Assembly (NCBI RefSeq): GCF_036492635.1
Contig: NZ_AP025305.1
Location: forward strand, 558,001 to 622,000
Source: Aureibacter tunicatorum
Lineage (GTDB): Bacteria > Bacteroidota > Bacteroidia > Cytophagales > Cyclobacteriaceae
Length of the DNA stretch: 64,000 nt
Direction: 5' to 3'
The stretch's first letter is position 1. The number at the start of each line of letters is the position of its first letter. Shown one piece after another: positions 29,750 to 40,033 of this stretch. The notes below the pieces were generated by a model, which had not been told where the DNA came from, made no database searches, and saw nothing but the letters and a program-made list of their open reading frames with translations. The translations under genes were made by a program, and so were the position numbers.

Positions 29750-31873
29750 ATGGCTAAGAACTTAAAATTTTTGAGAAATATCGGTATCATGGCTCACGTT
29801 GATGCTGGTAAGACTACTACTACTGAACGTATACTTTACTACACTGGTATTAGTCACAAGATTGGTGAAGTGCACGAGGGTGCTGCCACTATGGACTGGA
29901 TGGAGCAAGAGCAAGAAAGAGGTATTACTATTACTTCTGCTGCGACAACTACTCAGTGGAATTACCCGACTGAACTTGGTAAGCAAGTAAAAGGTCTTTC
30001 TAAGCCTTACGACATTAACATCATCGATACTCCAGGACACGTTGACTTTACAGTAGAAGTAGAGCGTTCTTTGCGTGTTCTTGATGGAGCTGTTGCTTTG
30101 TTTTGCGCGTCTTCAGGTGTTGAGCCTCAGTCAGAGACTGTATGGAGACAAGCTGACAAGTACCGTGTGCCTCGTATTTGTTTTGTTAACAAAATGGATA
30201 GAGCAGGTGCTGATTTCTATGGTGCTGTTCAAGAAATTATAGATAAATTAGGTGCTAACCCTGTGCCTCTTCAAATTCCTATCGGAGCTGAAGAGAACTT
30301 CCGTGGTGTTGTAGATCTTATCAAGAATAAGGCTATCATCTGGAATGAGGATGACATGGGTATGACTTATGTTGAGGAAGAGATTCCTGCTGATTTGGTT
30401 GAAGATGCTGAAGAGTGGAGACAAAAATTGGTAGAGTCTGTTGCTGAGTATGACGAGGAGTTGTTGGAGAAATTCTTTGAGGATCCAGATTCAATAACTG
30501 AGGAAGAAATGATGGAAGCTATCCGTAAAGCTGTGATTGACATGTCTATGTCTCCAGTTCTTTGTGGATCTGCATTTAAGAACAAAGGTGTTCAGGCTGT
30601 ATTGGACGCTGTTTGTGCATTCTTGCCTTCTCCTCTTGATTTGCCGGCTGTTGAAGGAACTAATCCTGATACTGGTGAGACTGAGTCTCGTGAAGCTAGT
30701 ATTGATCAACCTTTCTCTGCGTTGGCATTTAAAATCGCTACTGACCCATTTGTAGGTCGTTTGGCGTTTATGAGAGTTTACTCTGGTAAGCTTGAGTCTG
30801 GTTCTTATGTTTACAATGCAAGAACAGAGAAGAAAGAGCGTATCTCGCGTTTGCTTCAAATGCACGCAAATAAGCAGAATCAGATTCCAGTAGTTGAAGC
30901 TGGTGATATCTGCGCTGGTGTTGGTTTTAAAGATATTAAAACTGGAGATTCATTAGTTGATGAGAAGAATAAAATTATTCTTGAGTCAATGACTTTCCCT
31001 GAGCCTGTAATTGGTTTCGCTATTGAGCCTAAAACTCAAGCGGATGCTGATAAGATGGGTATGGCTATCGCTAAGCTTGTGGAAGAAGATCCAACTTTGA
31101 GAGTTAACACTGACGAAGAAACAGGTCAAACTATCATGAGAGGTATGGGTGAGCTTCACCTTGATATCATCATGGATCGTTTGAGAAGAGAATTCAAAGT
31201 AGAGGTTAATCAAGGTGCTCCTCAAGTAGCATACCGTGAGAGATTGACTTCAAACTTGGAGCATAAAGAAGTTTACAAAAAGCAGTCTGGTGGTAAAGGT
31301 AAATTTGCCGATATCGTATTTGAAATCGGGCCAAGAGACGATGACAAAGAAGAAGGATTGCAGTTTGTTAACGAGATTGTTGGTGGTGTGATTCCTAGAG
31401 AATTCATCCCTGCGATTGAGAAAGGTTTCACTAGTTCTATGGCTAATGGTCCTTTGGCTGGTTATCCTCTAGTAGGTATGAAGGTTAGATTGTATCACGG
31501 ATCATTCCACGATGTTGACTCGGATTCTCTATCTTTCGAATTGGCTGCAAGACTAGGTTTTAAAGAAGCTGGTAGACAAGCAGGACCTGAATTATTAGAG
31601 CCTATTATGGGTGTTGAAGTTGTGACTCCTGATGAGTTCACTGGACCAGTAACTGGTGACTTGAACAGACGTAGAGGTATTATGAAAGGTATGGATACTA
31701 AGAATGGTGCTCAAGTAATCAAAGCTGATGTTCCTTTGTCGGAGCTATTCGGTTATGTTACTGACTTGCGTACGATTACTTCAGGTAGAGGTGCGGCGTC
31801 ATTGACGTTCTCGCATTACGATACTGTTCCTGGCAATATCGCTAAGAAGATCATTGAAGAAAAAGGAAGTTAA
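29750..31873 (+). CDS. fusA: elongation factor G
   Basis: 707 residues. A GTPase that drives ribosomal translocation. P-loop [10 protein letters not shown] at residues ~17-26, switch [10 protein letters not shown] near 93, and NKMDR near 147. Domains II-V follow, including YRERL and the domain [10 protein letters not shown] loop. The full length and all G motifs suggest canonical EF-G1. Confidence 0.98.
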   Translation: MAKNLKFLRNIGIMAHVDAGKTTTTERILYYTGISHKIGEVHEGAATMDWMEQEQERGITITSAATTTQWNYPTELGKQVKGLSKPYDINIIDTPGHVDFTVEVERSLRVLDGAVALFCASSGVEPQSETVWRQADKYRVPRICFVNKMDRAGADFYGAVQEIIDKLGANPVPLQIPIGAEENFRGVVDLIKNKAIIWNEDDMGMTYVEEEIPADLVEDAEEWRQKLVESVAEYDEELLEKFFEDPDSITEEEMMEAIRKAVIDMSMSPVLCGSAFKNKGVQAVLDAVCAFLPSPLDLPAVEGTNPDTGETESREASIDQPFSALAFKIATDPFVGRLAFMRVYSGKLESGSYVYNARTEKKERISRLLQMHANKQNQIPVVEAGDICAGVGFKDIKTGDSLVDEKNKIILESMTFPEPVIGFAIEPKTQADADKMGMAIAKLVEEDPTLRVNTDEETGQTIMRGMGELHLDIIMDRLRREFKVEVNQGAPQVAYRERLTSNLEHKEVYKKQSGGKGKFADIVFEIGPRDDDKEEGLQFVNEIVGGVIPREFIPAIEKGFTSSMANGPLAGYPLVGMKVRLYHGSFHDVDSDSLSFELAARLGFKEAGRQAGPELLEPIMGVEVVTPDEFTGPVTGDLNRRRGIMKGMDTKNGAQVIKADVPLSELFGYVTDLRTITSGRGAASLTFSHYDTVPGNIAKKIIEEKGS

Positions 31874-31901
31874 GGCAAACGGCTGATAAACTATATTTAA
31901 A

Positions 31902-32207
31902 ATGAACCAAAAGATTAGAATAAAATTAAGATCATACGATCATAATCTAGTAGACAAGTCTTCAGAGAAGATCGTAAAGGCGGTAAAAAGCACTGGTGCA
32001 GTGGTAAGCGGTCCTATTCCGTTGCCAACTGAGAAAGAAATCTATACTGTTTTGAGATCTCCTCACGTGAACAAAAAGTCGAGAGAGCAATTTCAAAGCT
32101 GCACTTACAAGAGATTGGTTGATATCTACTCTAACAGTGCGAAAACAGTAGATGCTTTGATGAAACTAGAGCTTCCAAGCGGGGTTGATGTAGAGATTAA
32201 AGTTTGA
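31902..32207 (+). CDS. rpsJ: 30S ribosomal protein S10
   Basis: 101 residues. Head protein and NusE partner in antitermination. [13 protein letters not shown] at the start and [12 protein letters not shown] (~63-74) are signatures. It belongs to the str transcript here: 28 bases after fusA and cut off from rplC by a strong terminator. Confidence 0.98.
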   Translation: MNQKIRIKLRSYDHNLVDKSSEKIVKAVKSTGAVVSGPIPLPTEKEIYTVLRSPHVNKKSREQFQSCTYKRLVDIYSNSAKTVDALMKLELPSGVDVEIKV

Positions 32208-32225
32208 TTTTAATTGCAATATTAT

Positions 32226-32264
32226 AAAAAGGGGACTTCGATTTATCGTAAGTCCCTTTTTTTT
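32226..32264 (+). terminator. terminator between rpsJ and rplC
   Basis: A stem of about 11 pairs (A-rich GGGGACTT with AAGTCCC and T's), extended by an inner CGA/TCG, ends in eight T residues. It ends the str transcript after rpsJ and starts a clean gap before the rplC promoter. Confidence 0.9.
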
Positions 32265-32296
32265 AGGCAAATAGATAATAAATTTACTAAGTGTGC

Positions 32297-32327
32297 TTTT
32301 ATTAGAAAGTATATTTTCCTAAATTTG
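32297..32327 (+). promoter_or_regulatory. promoter of the rplC (S10/spc) operon
   Basis: TTTT (one mismatch to TTTG), 19 bases, TAAATTTG (32320-32327) matching TAnnTTTG exactly, followed by CATTCC. It lies 60 bases before rplC and after a terminator, so it must drive the operon. Confidence 0.82.
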
Positions 32328-32332
32328 CATTC

Positions 32333-32358
32333 CCTTTGTGGATTTTGTTTCGCAAAGG
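32333..32358 (+). promoter_or_regulatory. hairpin in the rplC leader
   Basis: CCTTTGTG and CGCAAAGG pair over 8 positions (one G-U) around a 10-base loop. The left arm begins about at the predicted transcript start, so the mRNA would begin with this hairpin. It is a candidate site for translational feedback by a ribosomal protein. Confidence 0.5.
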
Positions 32359-32388
32359 TTAAATATTTACTAAATATTAATAAGTAAA

Positions 32389-33009
32389 ATGTCAGGTATA
32401 ATTGGTAAAAAAATTGGAATGACTAACGTCTACAGTGCCGATGGACTCAGTGTCGCATGCACGGTGTTAGAAGTTGGTCCTTGCGTTGTGACGCAAGTGA
32501 AGACTGTTGATACTGACGGTTACAATTCTGTGCAACTTGGCTTCGGTGAAAAGAAAGCTAAGAACACTACCAAAGCGATGTTGGGCCACTTTGGCAAAGC
32601 TAGCACGACTCCTAAGAAAAAGCTTGTTGAATTCCGTGATTGGGATGGCGAGATCAATCTTGGCGAGGAAGTGACTGCTGCTGCTGTGTTGGAGGAAGGT
32701 GAATTCATCGACGTGGTAGGTACATCAAAAGGTAAAGGTTTTCAAGGTGTTGTTAAAAGACACGGATTTGGTGGTGTAGGTCAGGCAACTCATGGTCAGC
32801 ACAACAGAATGCGTGCACCGGGTGCTATTGGTGCTTGTTCATATCCTGCGAGAGTATTCAAAGGAATGAAAATGGCTGGTAGAACTGGAGGCCAAAGAGT
32901 GAAGGTTGCAAACCTTCAAGTTTTAAAATTGATTCCTGAAAAGAATGTCGTTATAGTTAGCGGTTCTGTACCAGGAGCAAAGAATTCATTCGTTATCCTA
33001 GAGAAGTAA
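32389..33009 (+). CDS. rplC: 50S ribosomal protein L3
   Basis: 206 residues. Early-assembly protein near the peptidyl transferase centre. Starts [11 protein letters not shown] and carries the loop [23 protein letters not shown]-type extension near 128-148 that reaches the active site. First gene of its operon; rplD starts 5 bases later. Confidence 0.98.
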   Translation: MSGIIGKKIGMTNVYSADGLSVACTVLEVGPCVVTQVKTVDTDGYNSVQLGFGEKKAKNTTKAMLGHFGKASTTPKKKLVEFRDWDGEINLGEEVTAAAVLEEGEFIDVVGTSKGKGFQGVVKRHGFGGVGQATHGQHNRMRAPGAIGACSYPARVFKGMKMAGRTGGQRVKVANLQVLKLIPEKNVVIVSGSVPGAKNSFVILEK

Positions 33010-33014
33010 AAGAA

Positions 33015-33641
33015 ATGGAATTAGCAGTTTTAAAATCTGACGGAAGCGAAAGCGGAAGAAAAGTGAGTCTTGTTGATTCGGTTTTCAGTGTTACGCCTAA
33101 CGATCACGCTATTTACCTTGATGTAAAACAGTACTTAGCAAATCAAAGACAAGGTACGCACAAGTCGAAAGAACGTGCTGAAATTGCAGGATCTACTAAG
33201 AAGATCAAAAAGCAAAAAGGTACGGGTACTGCCAGAGCGGGTAGTATAAAATCACCTTTGTTTAGAGGCGGAGGTAGAGTATTTGGTCCAGAACCAAGAG
33301 ACTACGGTTTCAAATTGAACAAAAAAGTTAAAACATTGGCAAGAAAGTCAGCTCTTTCTTACAAAGCTTCAGAGAACAACATCATCATTATCGAAGATGT
33401 GAACCTTGATGCTCCTAAGACAAAAGCTTTTGTTGCAGTGTTGAAAAGCTTGTCTCTTGCTGGTAAGAAGGTGTTGACTATCCTTCCTGAAAGCAACGAG
33501 AATGTTTATTTGGCTTCTCGCAATTTGAAGAACAGCAAAGTGTCTGAGATTTCTTCTATCAACACTTACGATGTGTTGAACGCGGATAGCTTGGTGCTTT
33601 TCGAAAGTTCTGTTGAAAAATTTGAAAACTTATTCGCTTAA
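33015..33641 (+). CDS. rplD: 50S ribosomal protein L4
   Basis: 208 residues. Lines the exit tunnel with an extended loop ([20 protein letters not shown], ~68-87). In enterobacteria it is the autogenous regulator of the S10 operon. Whether it binds the rplC leader here is unknown. rplW starts 5 bases later. Confidence 0.97.
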   Translation: MELAVLKSDGSESGRKVSLVDSVFSVTPNDHAIYLDVKQYLANQRQGTHKSKERAEIAGSTKKIKKQKGTGTARAGSIKSPLFRGGGRVFGPEPRDYGFKLNKKVKTLARKSALSYKASENNIIIIEDVNLDAPKTKAFVAVLKSLSLAGKKVLTILPESNENVYLASRNLKNSKVSEISSINTYDVLNADSLVLFESSVEKFENLFA

Positions 33642-33646
33642 GGATT

Positions 33647-33934
33647 ATGAGTATCTTAAAAAGACCATTACTCACAGAAAAGGCCTCAGCTCAAAACGAA
33701 GAGGGTGTTTACGGATTTGTCGTAGCTACCAACGCGAACAAAATCGAGATTAAGAAGGCTGTAGAGAAAACTTACGGAGTGAACGTGAAAAGCGTGAGAA
33801 CTATCAATTACTTAGGTAAGAAAAAATCTCGCTACACTAAGTCACAAGTTATTACAGGACGTTCAACAAGCTATAAAAAGGCTATTGTGAAAGTCGCTGA
33901 AGGTGAAGTGATTGATTTTTACAGCGGAATTTAA
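33647..33934 (+). CDS. rplW: 50S ribosomal protein L23
   Basis: 95 residues. Located at the tunnel exit, docking site for trigger factor and SRP. RPLLTEKAS (~6-14) and VKSVRTINYLGK (~46-57) fit the family. rplB follows after 12 bases. Confidence 0.97.
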   Translation: MSILKRPLLTEKASAQNEEGVYGFVVATNANKIEIKKAVEKTYGVNVKSVRTINYLGKKKSRYTKSQVITGRSTSYKKAIVKVAEGEVIDFYSGI

Positions 33935-33946
33935 AAAATCTAGAAA

Positions 33947-34771
33947 ATGGCAGTAAAAAGATTACGTCCGGTAACTCCGGGACAAAGATATAGACTAGCC
34001 CCTACTTTCGAGGAGATCACTAAGTCGACTCCTGAGAAGAGCTTGTTGGCTACTAAGAAAAGATCTGGTGGTAGAAATAACGATGGTAAAATGACCATGC
34101 GCTACCTCGGAGGTGGACACAAGAAGAGGCTAAGAGTTGTTGATTTCGCTAGACAAAAGTTTGATATCCCAGCTACAGTGAAGGCTATCGAGTACGATCC
34201 AAACAGAACGGCTCGTATCGCATTGCTAACTTACGCTGATGGAGAGAAAGCTTATATTGTTGCTCCTGAAGGACTTGAAGTAGGCGCAACTATCGTTTCT
34301 GGCGAGACAGTAGCTCCTGAAGTTGGAAATCACGTGTTGCTTAAGAATATCCCTCTAGGTACTATCATTCATAATATTGAATTAGTGCCGGGTAAAGGTG
34401 GTATCTTGGCAAGAAGTGCAGGTACATATGCTCAGCTAGTGGCGAAAGAAGGTAAATACGTTACTGTAAAGCTACCTTCTGGTGAGATGAGACTTGTGTT
34501 GAGTACTTGTTTTGCGACAATCGGAACTGTTTCTAATGGCGATCACATGAACGTTCGTCTTGGTAAAGCAGGTCGTAAGCGTTGGATGGGACGTCGTCCT
34601 CGCGTTAGAGGTGTGGCTATGAACCCAGTTGATCACCCAATGGGTGGTGGTGAAGGTCGTTCGTCTGGAGGTCATCCAAGATCAAGAACGGGTCTTTACG
34701 CTAAAGGGCTTAAGACACGCGCTCCTAAGAAGTATTCTAATAAGTTAATCATTAGCAGAAGGAAAAAATAA
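33947..34771 (+). CDS. rplB: 50S ribosomal protein L2
   Basis: 274 residues. Needed for subunit joining and peptidyl transfer. RNA-binding fold in the middle and the conserved [14 protein letters not shown] loop (~224-237) with the functionally important histidine. The stop and the rpsS start overlap by one base (TAATG). Confidence 0.98.
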   Translation: MAVKRLRPVTPGQRYRLAPTFEEITKSTPEKSLLATKKRSGGRNNDGKMTMRYLGGGHKKRLRVVDFARQKFDIPATVKAIEYDPNRTARIALLTYADGEKAYIVAPEGLEVGATIVSGETVAPEVGNHVLLKNIPLGTIIHNIELVPGKGGILARSAGTYAQLVAKEGKYVTVKLPSGEMRLVLSTCFATIGTVSNGDHMNVRLGKAGRKRWMGRRPRVRGVAMNPVDHPMGGGEGRSSGGHPRSRTGLYAKGLKTRAPKKYSNKLIISRRKK

Positions 34772-35049
34772 TGGCTAGATCGTTAAAAAAAGGACCTTAT
34801 ATAGATCAAAGGTTAGATAAGAAAGTCATTGCGATGGAAGAGTCAGGGAAAAAGTCGGTGATCAAGACTTGGTCTAGAAGATCGATGATTTCTCCAGATT
34901 TCATAGGTCATACTTTCGCAGTACATAACGGGAATAAATTCATACCTGTTTACGTTACTGACAACATGGTAGGACACAAGCTAGGCGAATTTGCTCCTAC
35001 TCGTAATTTTAGAGGTCATATATCTAAAAAAGACAAAGGTAAGAGATAA
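34771..35049 (+). CDS. rpsS: 30S ribosomal protein S19
   Basis: 92 residues. Head protein contacting S13 and the A-site finger. [11 protein letters not shown] at the start and [22 protein letters not shown] (~34-55) are typical. One-base TAATG overlaps on both sides suggest coupled translation with rplB and rplV. Confidence 0.97.
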   Translation: MARSLKKGPYIDQRLDKKVIAMEESGKKSVIKTWSRRSMISPDFIGHTFAVHNGNKFIPVYVTDNMVGHKLGEFAPTRNFRGHISKKDKGKR

Positions 35050-35432
35050 TGAAAGCTGTAGCAAGATTAAGAAACGTGCCTACTTCTCCTCGTAAAATGA
35101 GGATGGTAGCTGACTTGGTTCGTGGAAGACGAGTTGAAGACGCTTTGAATATATTGAAATTCCAATCGAAGCACAGTTCAATTGCCTTGGAAAAACTTCT
35201 AGTGTCGGCGATTGCTAACTGGCAGAATTTGAACGAAGACCAAGATATAGATACTGCGGATCTAGTAGTGTCTGAAATCTTCGTTGATAGTGCTCGTATA
35301 TTGAAAAGATTAAGACCAGCACCTCAGGGGAGAGCACACAGAATCAGAAAGAGATCTAACCACGTGACTATTTATGTGGATAGCTTGAATGCTGGTGTTG
35401 AAGTAAACGAAAACTCTGATAACACGAAATAA
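35049..35432 (+). CDS. rplV: 50S ribosomal protein L22
   Basis: 127 residues. Its beta-hairpin lines the exit tunnel ([19 protein letters not shown], ~95-113). The tail past the usual end (ENSDNTK) is short and acidic. rpsC begins 3 bases later. Confidence 0.97.
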   Translation: MKAVARLRNVPTSPRKMRMVADLVRGRRVEDALNILKFQSKHSSIALEKLLVSAIANWQNLNEDQDIDTADLVVSEIFVDSARILKRLRPAPQGRAHRIRKRSNHVTIYVDSLNAGVEVNENSDNTK

Positions 35433-35435
35433 GGT

Positions 35436-36158
35436 ATGGGACAAAAAGTAAATCCTATTGGTTTAAGACTAGGAATCGTAAGAGGTTGGGAATCTAACTG
35501 GTACGGCGGAAAAGAATTTTCTGATAAATTGGTAGAAGACCAAAAAATCAGAAAGTACGTTAAAGCTAGAATTCCTAAAGGTGGTATCTCAAGAATTATC
35601 ATTGAGAGAACTCTTAAGCGTATTACTTTGACGATTCATACAGCTAGACCAGGTGTTGTTATCGGTAAAGGTGGTGCTGAAGTAGATCGTATCAAGGAAG
35701 AGCTTAAAAAGCTTACTGGAAAAGATATACAAATCAACATCTTTGAAATCAAGAGACCAGAGCTTGACGCTAAATTGGTAGGTGAGTCTATCGCTCAACA
35801 ATTGGCTGCAAGAATCTCTTACCGTAGAGCTATGAAGCAATCTATTGCTGCTGCGATGAGAGTTGGTGCTCAAGGTATCAAAATTAAAGTTGCGGGTCGT
35901 TTGGCTGGTGCTGAAATGGCACGTTCGGAAATGTACAAAGAAGGTAGAATTCCTTTGCATACATTGAGAGCTGATATTGACTATGCTTTGAGTGAAGCGG
36001 ATACTGTATATGGAAAATTAGGTATCAAAGTGTGGATCTTCAAAGGTGAAGTTTACGGCAAAAGAGACCTTTCTCCAGTAGAGCCTAATCAAGGCCAAGG
36101 AAACCGCAGAGGTAAGAACAACTCTGGCGGTGGACAAAGGAGACGCAAGAAAAAATAA
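35436..36158 (+). CDS. rpsC: 30S ribosomal protein S3
   Basis: 240 residues. Forms part of the mRNA entry tunnel with helicase activity. The KH domain has the GKGG motif ([13 protein letters not shown], ~74-86) and the C-terminal domain contains [23 protein letters not shown] Gly/Lys/Arg-rich tail ends the protein. rplP starts 26 bases later. Confidence 0.98.
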   Translation: MGQKVNPIGLRLGIVRGWESNWYGGKEFSDKLVEDQKIRKYVKARIPKGGISRIIIERTLKRITLTIHTARPGVVIGKGGAEVDRIKEELKKLTGKDIQINIFEIKRPELDAKLVGESIAQQLAARISYRRAMKQSIAAAMRVGAQGIKIKVAGRLAGAEMARSEMYKEGRIPLHTLRADIDYALSEADTVYGKLGIKVWIFKGEVYGKRDLSPVEPNQGQGNRRGKNNSGGGQRRRKKK

Positions 36159-36184
36159 TTTTTGAGACTTTAATTTGATTAAAG

Positions 36185-36604
36185 ATGTTACAGCCAAAAA
36201 GAGTAAAATTTAGAAAAAAGCAGAAAGGTAGAGTAAAAGGTCTTGCGCACCGTGGTAGCTCTATCGCTTTTGGATCTTTCGGTATAAAGTCTCTGGAACC
36301 AGCCTGGATTACCAGTAGACAAATTGAGGCAGCTCGTATCGCGATGACAAGAGCTATGAAGAGAGAAGGACAAGTTTGGATTAGAATTTTTCCAGACAAG
36401 CCAGTTACTTCAAAGCCAGCTGAAGTTCGTATGGGTAAAGGTAAGGGTGCTCCTGATTACTGGGTAGCATGCGTTAAGCCTGGTACTGTATTGTTCGAGT
36501 GTTCTGGTGTTAGCGTGGAGCTTGCTCAAGAGGCTCTTAGACTAGCGGCTCAGAAATTGCCTGTTAAGACAAAATTTGTGGTACGTAGAGATTACGTTAA
36601 TTAG
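36185..36604 (+). CDS. rplP: 50S ribosomal protein L16
   Basis: 139 residues. Sits between the A and P tRNA sites. [16 protein letters not shown] at the start and [19 protein letters not shown] (~83-101) with the conserved arginine are signatures. rpmC follows after 8 bases. Confidence 0.98.
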   Translation: MLQPKRVKFRKKQKGRVKGLAHRGSSIAFGSFGIKSLEPAWITSRQIEAARIAMTRAMKREGQVWIRIFPDKPVTSKPAEVRMGKGKGAPDYWVACVKPGTVLFECSGVSVELAQEALRLAAQKLPVKTKFVVRRDYVN

Positions 36605-36612
36605 TTAATGAC

Positions 36613-36807
36613 ATGAAAAATTCTGAAATAGCTCAGTTGACAAAAGAAGAGTTGATCGCGAAGATCGCCTCTGATACGGAAAGTTTGCAAAAGTTGCAGT
36701 TTGCTCACGCTATATCTCCAATTGAGAATCCTAATAAAATCAAGGAGTCTAGGAGATCAATTGCAAGATTAAAAACCAGATTACGTTCACTAGAACTAGC
36801 AAAGTAA
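36613..36807 (+). CDS. rpmC: 50S ribosomal protein L29
   Basis: 64 residues. A two-helix protein at the tunnel exit next to L23. [28 protein letters not shown] fits the family. rpsQ starts 4 bases later. Confidence 0.95.
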   Translation: MKNSEIAQLTKEELIAKIASDTESLQKLQFAHAISPIENPNKIKESRRSIARLKTRLRSLELAK

Positions 36808-36811
36808 GACC

Positions 36812-37066
36812 ATGGAAAGAAATCTTAGAAAAGAAAGAATTGGTAGGGTTGTGAGCAATAAGATGGAAAAAACCATCACTGTTTCTGTTGAAAGAAAAGT
36901 AAAGCACCCTATATACGGTAAGTTTGTTACCAAAACAAAAAAGATCACCGCTCATGACAATGAGAATACTTGTCAAATCGGTGACACTGTAAGAGTAATG
37001 GAAACAAGGCCAATGTCGAAGAACAAGCGATGGAGGCTAGTAGAAATCATTGAAAGGGCTAAATAA
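36812..37066 (+). CDS. rpsQ: 30S ribosomal protein S17
   Basis: 84 residues. OB-fold 16S rRNA-binding protein. [21 protein letters not shown] (~9-29) and [18 protein letters not shown] near the end match the family. rplN starts 2 bases later. Confidence 0.97.
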   Translation: MERNLRKERIGRVVSNKMEKTITVSVERKVKHPIYGKFVTKTKKITAHDNENTCQIGDTVRVMETRPMSKNKRWRLVEIIERAK

Positions 37067-37068
37067 TT

Positions 37069-37437
37069 ATGATACAACAAGAATCAAGACTTAATGTAGC
37101 CGACAATAGTGGAGCTAAGGAAGTACTATGTATTCGCGTGCTTGGCGGTACTGGAAAAAGATATGCTTCGATTGGTGATAAGATTGTTGTAACTGTAAAG
37201 TCCGCTCTATCATCAAGCAACCTGAAAAAAGGTACGGTATCTAAAGCTGTTGTCGTTAGAACAAAGAAAGAAGTAAGAAGAAAAGATGGTTCTTACATCA
37301 GATTTGAAGACAATGCAGCAGTATTGTTGACTACTAACGATGAGCCGAGAGGTACTAGAATCTTTGGCCCTGTGGCTAGAGAGCTTCGTGAGAAGCAGTT
37401 CATGAAAATTGTTTCACTAGCACCTGAGGTTCTATAA
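37069..37437 (+). CDS. rplN: 50S ribosomal protein L14
   Basis: 122 residues. Interface protein contacting 16S rRNA helix 14. [18 protein letters not shown] at the start and the conserved [16 protein letters not shown] (~90-105). rplX follows after 12 bases. Confidence 0.98.
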   Translation: MIQQESRLNVADNSGAKEVLCIRVLGGTGKRYASIGDKIVVTVKSALSSSNLKKGTVSKAVVVRTKKEVRRKDGSYIRFEDNAAVLLTTNDEPRGTRIFGPVARELREKQFMKIVSLAPEVL

Positions 37438-37449
37438 AATTCAAGAAAA

Positions 37450-37782
37450 ATGGCAACAAAATCAGTTAAGCTTCGCCTTAAAAAAGGCGACACAGTAAAG
37501 ATTATTGCTGGTAACGATAAAGGTAAAACTGGTGTGGTGCAACAAGTTCTCACATCAGAATCTAGGGTGATTGTCGAAGGCGTTCGCGTTGTGACTAAAC
37601 ACATCAAGCCATCTGCGACTAACCCTCAAGGAGGGATTGAGAAAGTTGAAGCACCAATTCACGTAAGTAATGTGATGCTAATCGATCCTGCTAAAGGCGA
37701 GCCTACTAAAGTGGGTAGGAAACTAGATGCCAATGGTAAATTAGTAAGATTCTCAAAAAAGACAGGGGAGATAATACAATAA
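37450..37782 (+). CDS. rplX: 50S ribosomal protein L24
   Basis: 110 residues. KOW-domain assembly initiator ([19 protein letters not shown], ~13-31). The stop overlaps the rplE start by one base (TAATG). Confidence 0.97.
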   Translation: MATKSVKLRLKKGDTVKIIAGNDKGKTGVVQQVLTSESRVIVEGVRVVTKHIKPSATNPQGGIEKVEAPIHVSNVMLIDPAKGEPTKVGRKLDANGKLVRFSKKTGEIIQ

Positions 37783-38345
37783 TGGACAAGCCAAGGTTAA
37801 AACAAAAATACAACGAGGAGATCGTTCCTGCATTGAAGGAAAAGTTCGCTTACAAATCAATCATGCAGGTTCCTAAACTTGTTAAGATCTCCATTAACAA
37901 AGGTATCGGTGACGCTGTTTCTGACAAGAAACTAGTGGATATCGGTGTTGAGGAATTGACTACGATCACTGGACAAAAGGCTGTTCCTACTTTAGCAAAG
38001 AATTCAATCTCAAACTTTAAACTTCGTGAAGAAATGCCTATCGGAGCTAAAGTTACTTTGAGAGGTGATAAAATGTATGAATTCCTTGATCGTCTAGTTA
38101 CTGTTGCTCTTCCACGTGTGAGAGATTTCCAAGGTATCAATCCAAAAGGATTTGATGGACGCGGAAACTACACTTTAGGTGTTAAGGAGCAAATAATTTT
38201 CCCTGAGATTTCAATTGAGAAAGTTCAAAAGATCTCAGGTATGGATATCACTTTCGTTACTACAGCGAATACAAATGAAGAAAGCTACGCTCTATTGGCT
38301 GCTTTCGGAATGCCTTTCGCGGATAAAAACAAAAGACAAGCATAA
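37782..38345 (+). CDS. rplE: 50S ribosomal protein L5
   Basis: 187 residues. 5S rRNA-binding protein of the central protuberance. [11 protein letters not shown] (~31-41) and the [10 protein letters not shown] segment (~108-117) are typical. TAATG overlaps with both neighbours. Confidence 0.98.
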   Translation: MDKPRLKQKYNEEIVPALKEKFAYKSIMQVPKLVKISINKGIGDAVSDKKLVDIGVEELTTITGQKAVPTLAKNSISNFKLREEMPIGAKVTLRGDKMYEFLDRLVTVALPRVRDFQGINPKGFDGRGNYTLGVKEQIIFPEISIEKVQKISGMDITFVTTANTNEESYALLAAFGMPFADKNKRQA

Positions 38346-38614
38346 TGGCAAGAGAAGCGGTAAAAGCTCGTGAGAGAAAAAGAGAGCGTCTAGTAGCTAA
38401 ATATGCTGCTAAGCGTAAAGCTTTGAAAGAAGCAGGTGACTACGCTGGATTAGACAAGTTACCAAGGAATTCTTCAGCAGTAAGATTGCACAACAGATGC
38501 AAGCTGACTGGAAGACCTAAAGGTTACATGAGAAAATTCGGTATCAACAGGGTTACTTTTAGAGAAATGGCTTCTGCAGGATTGATCCCAGGCATTACTA
38601 AAGCTAGTTGGTAA
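38345..38614 (+). CDS. rpsN: 30S ribosomal protein S14, zinc-free long type
   Basis: 89 residues. The long, C-minus form without the CxxC...CxxC zinc motif (only one cysteine, in [17 protein letters not shown]). This makes it independent of zinc. The next gene is 79 bases away behind a separate promoter. Confidence 0.97.
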   Translation: MAREAVKARERKRERLVAKYAAKRKALKEAGDYAGLDKLPRNSSAVRLHNRCKLTGRPKGYMRKFGINRVTFREMASAGLIPGITKASW

Positions 38615-38617
38615 CGA

Positions 38618-38649
38618 TTTGATTAATAAATAAATTTTGGTTAATTTTG
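38618..38649 (+). promoter_or_regulatory. internal promoter before rpsH
   Basis: TTTG (38618-38621), 20 bases, TAATTTTG (38642-38649), full consensus, followed by CGCTCCC. It lies in the only large gap of the spc cluster and would add transcription of rpsH and the genes after it. Confidence 0.8.
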
Positions 38650-38650
38650 C

Positions 38651-38679
38651 GCTCCCTGATTTGTTTTAAGGCGGGGAGC
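38651..38679 (+). promoter_or_regulatory. hairpin after the rpsH promoter
   Basis: GCTCCCTG and CGGGGAGC pair over 8 positions (one G-U) around a 13-base loop, directly after the -7 box. In read-through mRNA it would fold just before rpsH; in DNA it is a dyad over the start region. In E. coli the rplE-rpsH area carries the S8 control site, but the resemblance is only positional. Confidence 0.5.
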
Positions 38680-38693
38680 ATAAATTTATAATT

Positions 38694-39089
38694 ATGACTG
38701 ATCCAATAGCAGATTACTTAACTAGGTTGAGAAATGCGATAAAGGCTAAACACAGAATCGTGGAAGTGCCTGCGTCGAAGTTGAAACAAGAAATAACAAA
38801 AGTGCTTTTTGATAAAGGATATATCCAGAGCTATAAATTCGTAGAGGCTGAGCCTCAAGGTACGATCAAGATCGCTCTTAAATATGATCCAGTATCTAAA
38901 AAGTCTGCAATCACTGACCTTACTAGAGTTAGTAAGCCAGGTTTGAGACAGTACGCTGATGTAGACAATTTGCCAAGAGTTCTTAACGGACTTGGTGTGG
39001 CTATTTTGTCAACGTCAAAAGGTGTGCTAACTGATAAAGAAGCTCGCACTGAAAATGTAGGTGGCGAAGTTTTATGTCACGTTTATTAA
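38694..39089 (+). CDS. rpsH: 30S ribosomal protein S8
   Basis: 131 residues. Binds the central domain of 16S rRNA and is the spc operon regulator in E. coli. DPIADYLTRLRNAI at the start and the C-terminal STSKGVLTDKEA...GGEVLCHVY are signatures. First gene after the internal promoter. Confidence 0.98.
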   Translation: MTDPIADYLTRLRNAIKAKHRIVEVPASKLKQEITKVLFDKGYIQSYKFVEAEPQGTIKIALKYDPVSKKSAITDLTRVSKPGLRQYADVDNLPRVLNGLGVAILSTSKGVLTDKEARTENVGGEVLCHVY

Positions 39090-39105
39090 TAGAGAACAAT
39101 TAGAA

Positions 39106-39657
39106 ATGTCAAGAATAGGAAACAAGCCAGTCCAATTGCCTGCGGGTGTAACTGTTGACGTTAAAGGCGCTCAAGTTACAGTAAAAGGTCCTAAAGGTAC
39201 TCTTGAACAAAATATTGATCAAGATATAAAGGTTGAAGTAGGAGAGAGCGAAGTGACGTTGTCTAGACCTACTGAGCAAAAAAGACACAAGGCTCTTCAC
39301 GGACTTTACAGATCATTAATCAACAACATGATTGTTGGTGTGACTGAAGGTTATAAGAAAGAGTTGGAACTAGTCGGTGTAGGTTACAAAGCTGTAGCTA
39401 CAGGTCAAGTGCTAGAGTTGAACTTAGGTTACTCTCACGCTATCTTCTTGGGTATCCCTGCTGAAGTTAAGGTGAAAGCTGAGACTCCAAAAGGTAAAAA
39501 CCCTATCGTTACTTTGGAAAGCATCGATAAGCAATTGTTGGGTCAGGTTTCTGCTAAGATTAGATCCTTAAGACCAGTTGAGCCTTATAAAGGTAAAGGT
39601 GTTAGATTTGTTGGTGAAAATATTCGCAGAAAAGCAGGTAAAGCGGCATCTAAATAA
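39106..39657 (+). CDS. rplF: 50S ribosomal protein L6
   Basis: 183 residues. Binds near the sarcin-ricin loop. Start ATG 39106 (SRIGNKPVQLPAGV) is the normal N-terminus; an in-frame upstream ATG at 39061 lies inside rpsH and is not used. The C-terminal RSLRPVEPYKGKGVRF signature is present. Confidence 0.98.
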   Translation: MSRIGNKPVQLPAGVTVDVKGAQVTVKGPKGTLEQNIDQDIKVEVGESEVTLSRPTEQKRHKALHGLYRSLINNMIVGVTEGYKKELELVGVGYKAVATGQVLELNLGYSHAIFLGIPAEVKVKAETPKGKNPIVTLESIDKQLLGQVSAKIRSLRPVEPYKGKGVRFVGENIRRKAGKAASK

Positions 39658-39667
39658 TTAAGGAATA

Positions 39668-40027
39668 ATGGCAGTTAAAGATAAAAACGCAGCAAGAAGA
39701 TTAAGAATTAGAAGAGGTATCAGAAGAAAAATCAGCGGTACGTCTTCTAGACCACGTCTTTCTGTATTCAAAAGTAATACATCGATCTACGCTCAGTTGA
39801 TCGACGACGTGAATGGAGTAACATTAGCAAGCGCTTCTTCTAAAGATTTAGGTTCTGGGAAAAACACTAGAAACGTTGAAAACTCTCAAAAAGTAGGTGC
39901 TTTATTGGCTGAAAGAGCACAAGAGAAGAACATCGTTGATGTGGTTTTCGATAGAAGTGGTTATCAGTACCATGGTAATGTGAAGGCATTGGCAGAGGGT
40001 GCTAGAAATGGAGGTTTAAAATTCTAA
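39668..40027 (+). CDS. rplR: 50S ribosomal protein L18
   Basis: 119 residues. 5S rRNA-binding protein. A basic N-terminal arm and [18 protein letters not shown] (~33-50), ending [19 protein letters not shown]. rpsE follows after 6 bases. Confidence 0.97.
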   Translation: MAVKDKNAARRLRIRRGIRRKISGTSSRPRLSVFKSNTSIYAQLIDDVNGVTLASASSKDLGSGKNTRNVENSQKVGALLAERAQEKNIVDVVFDRSGYQYHGNVKALAEGARNGGLKF

Positions 40028-40033
40028 TTAGTT

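Noticed and set aside
39061-39657. Longer rplF starting at 39061
   Set aside because: The extra N-terminal part lies inside rpsH in another frame; the family N-terminus begins at ATG 39106.
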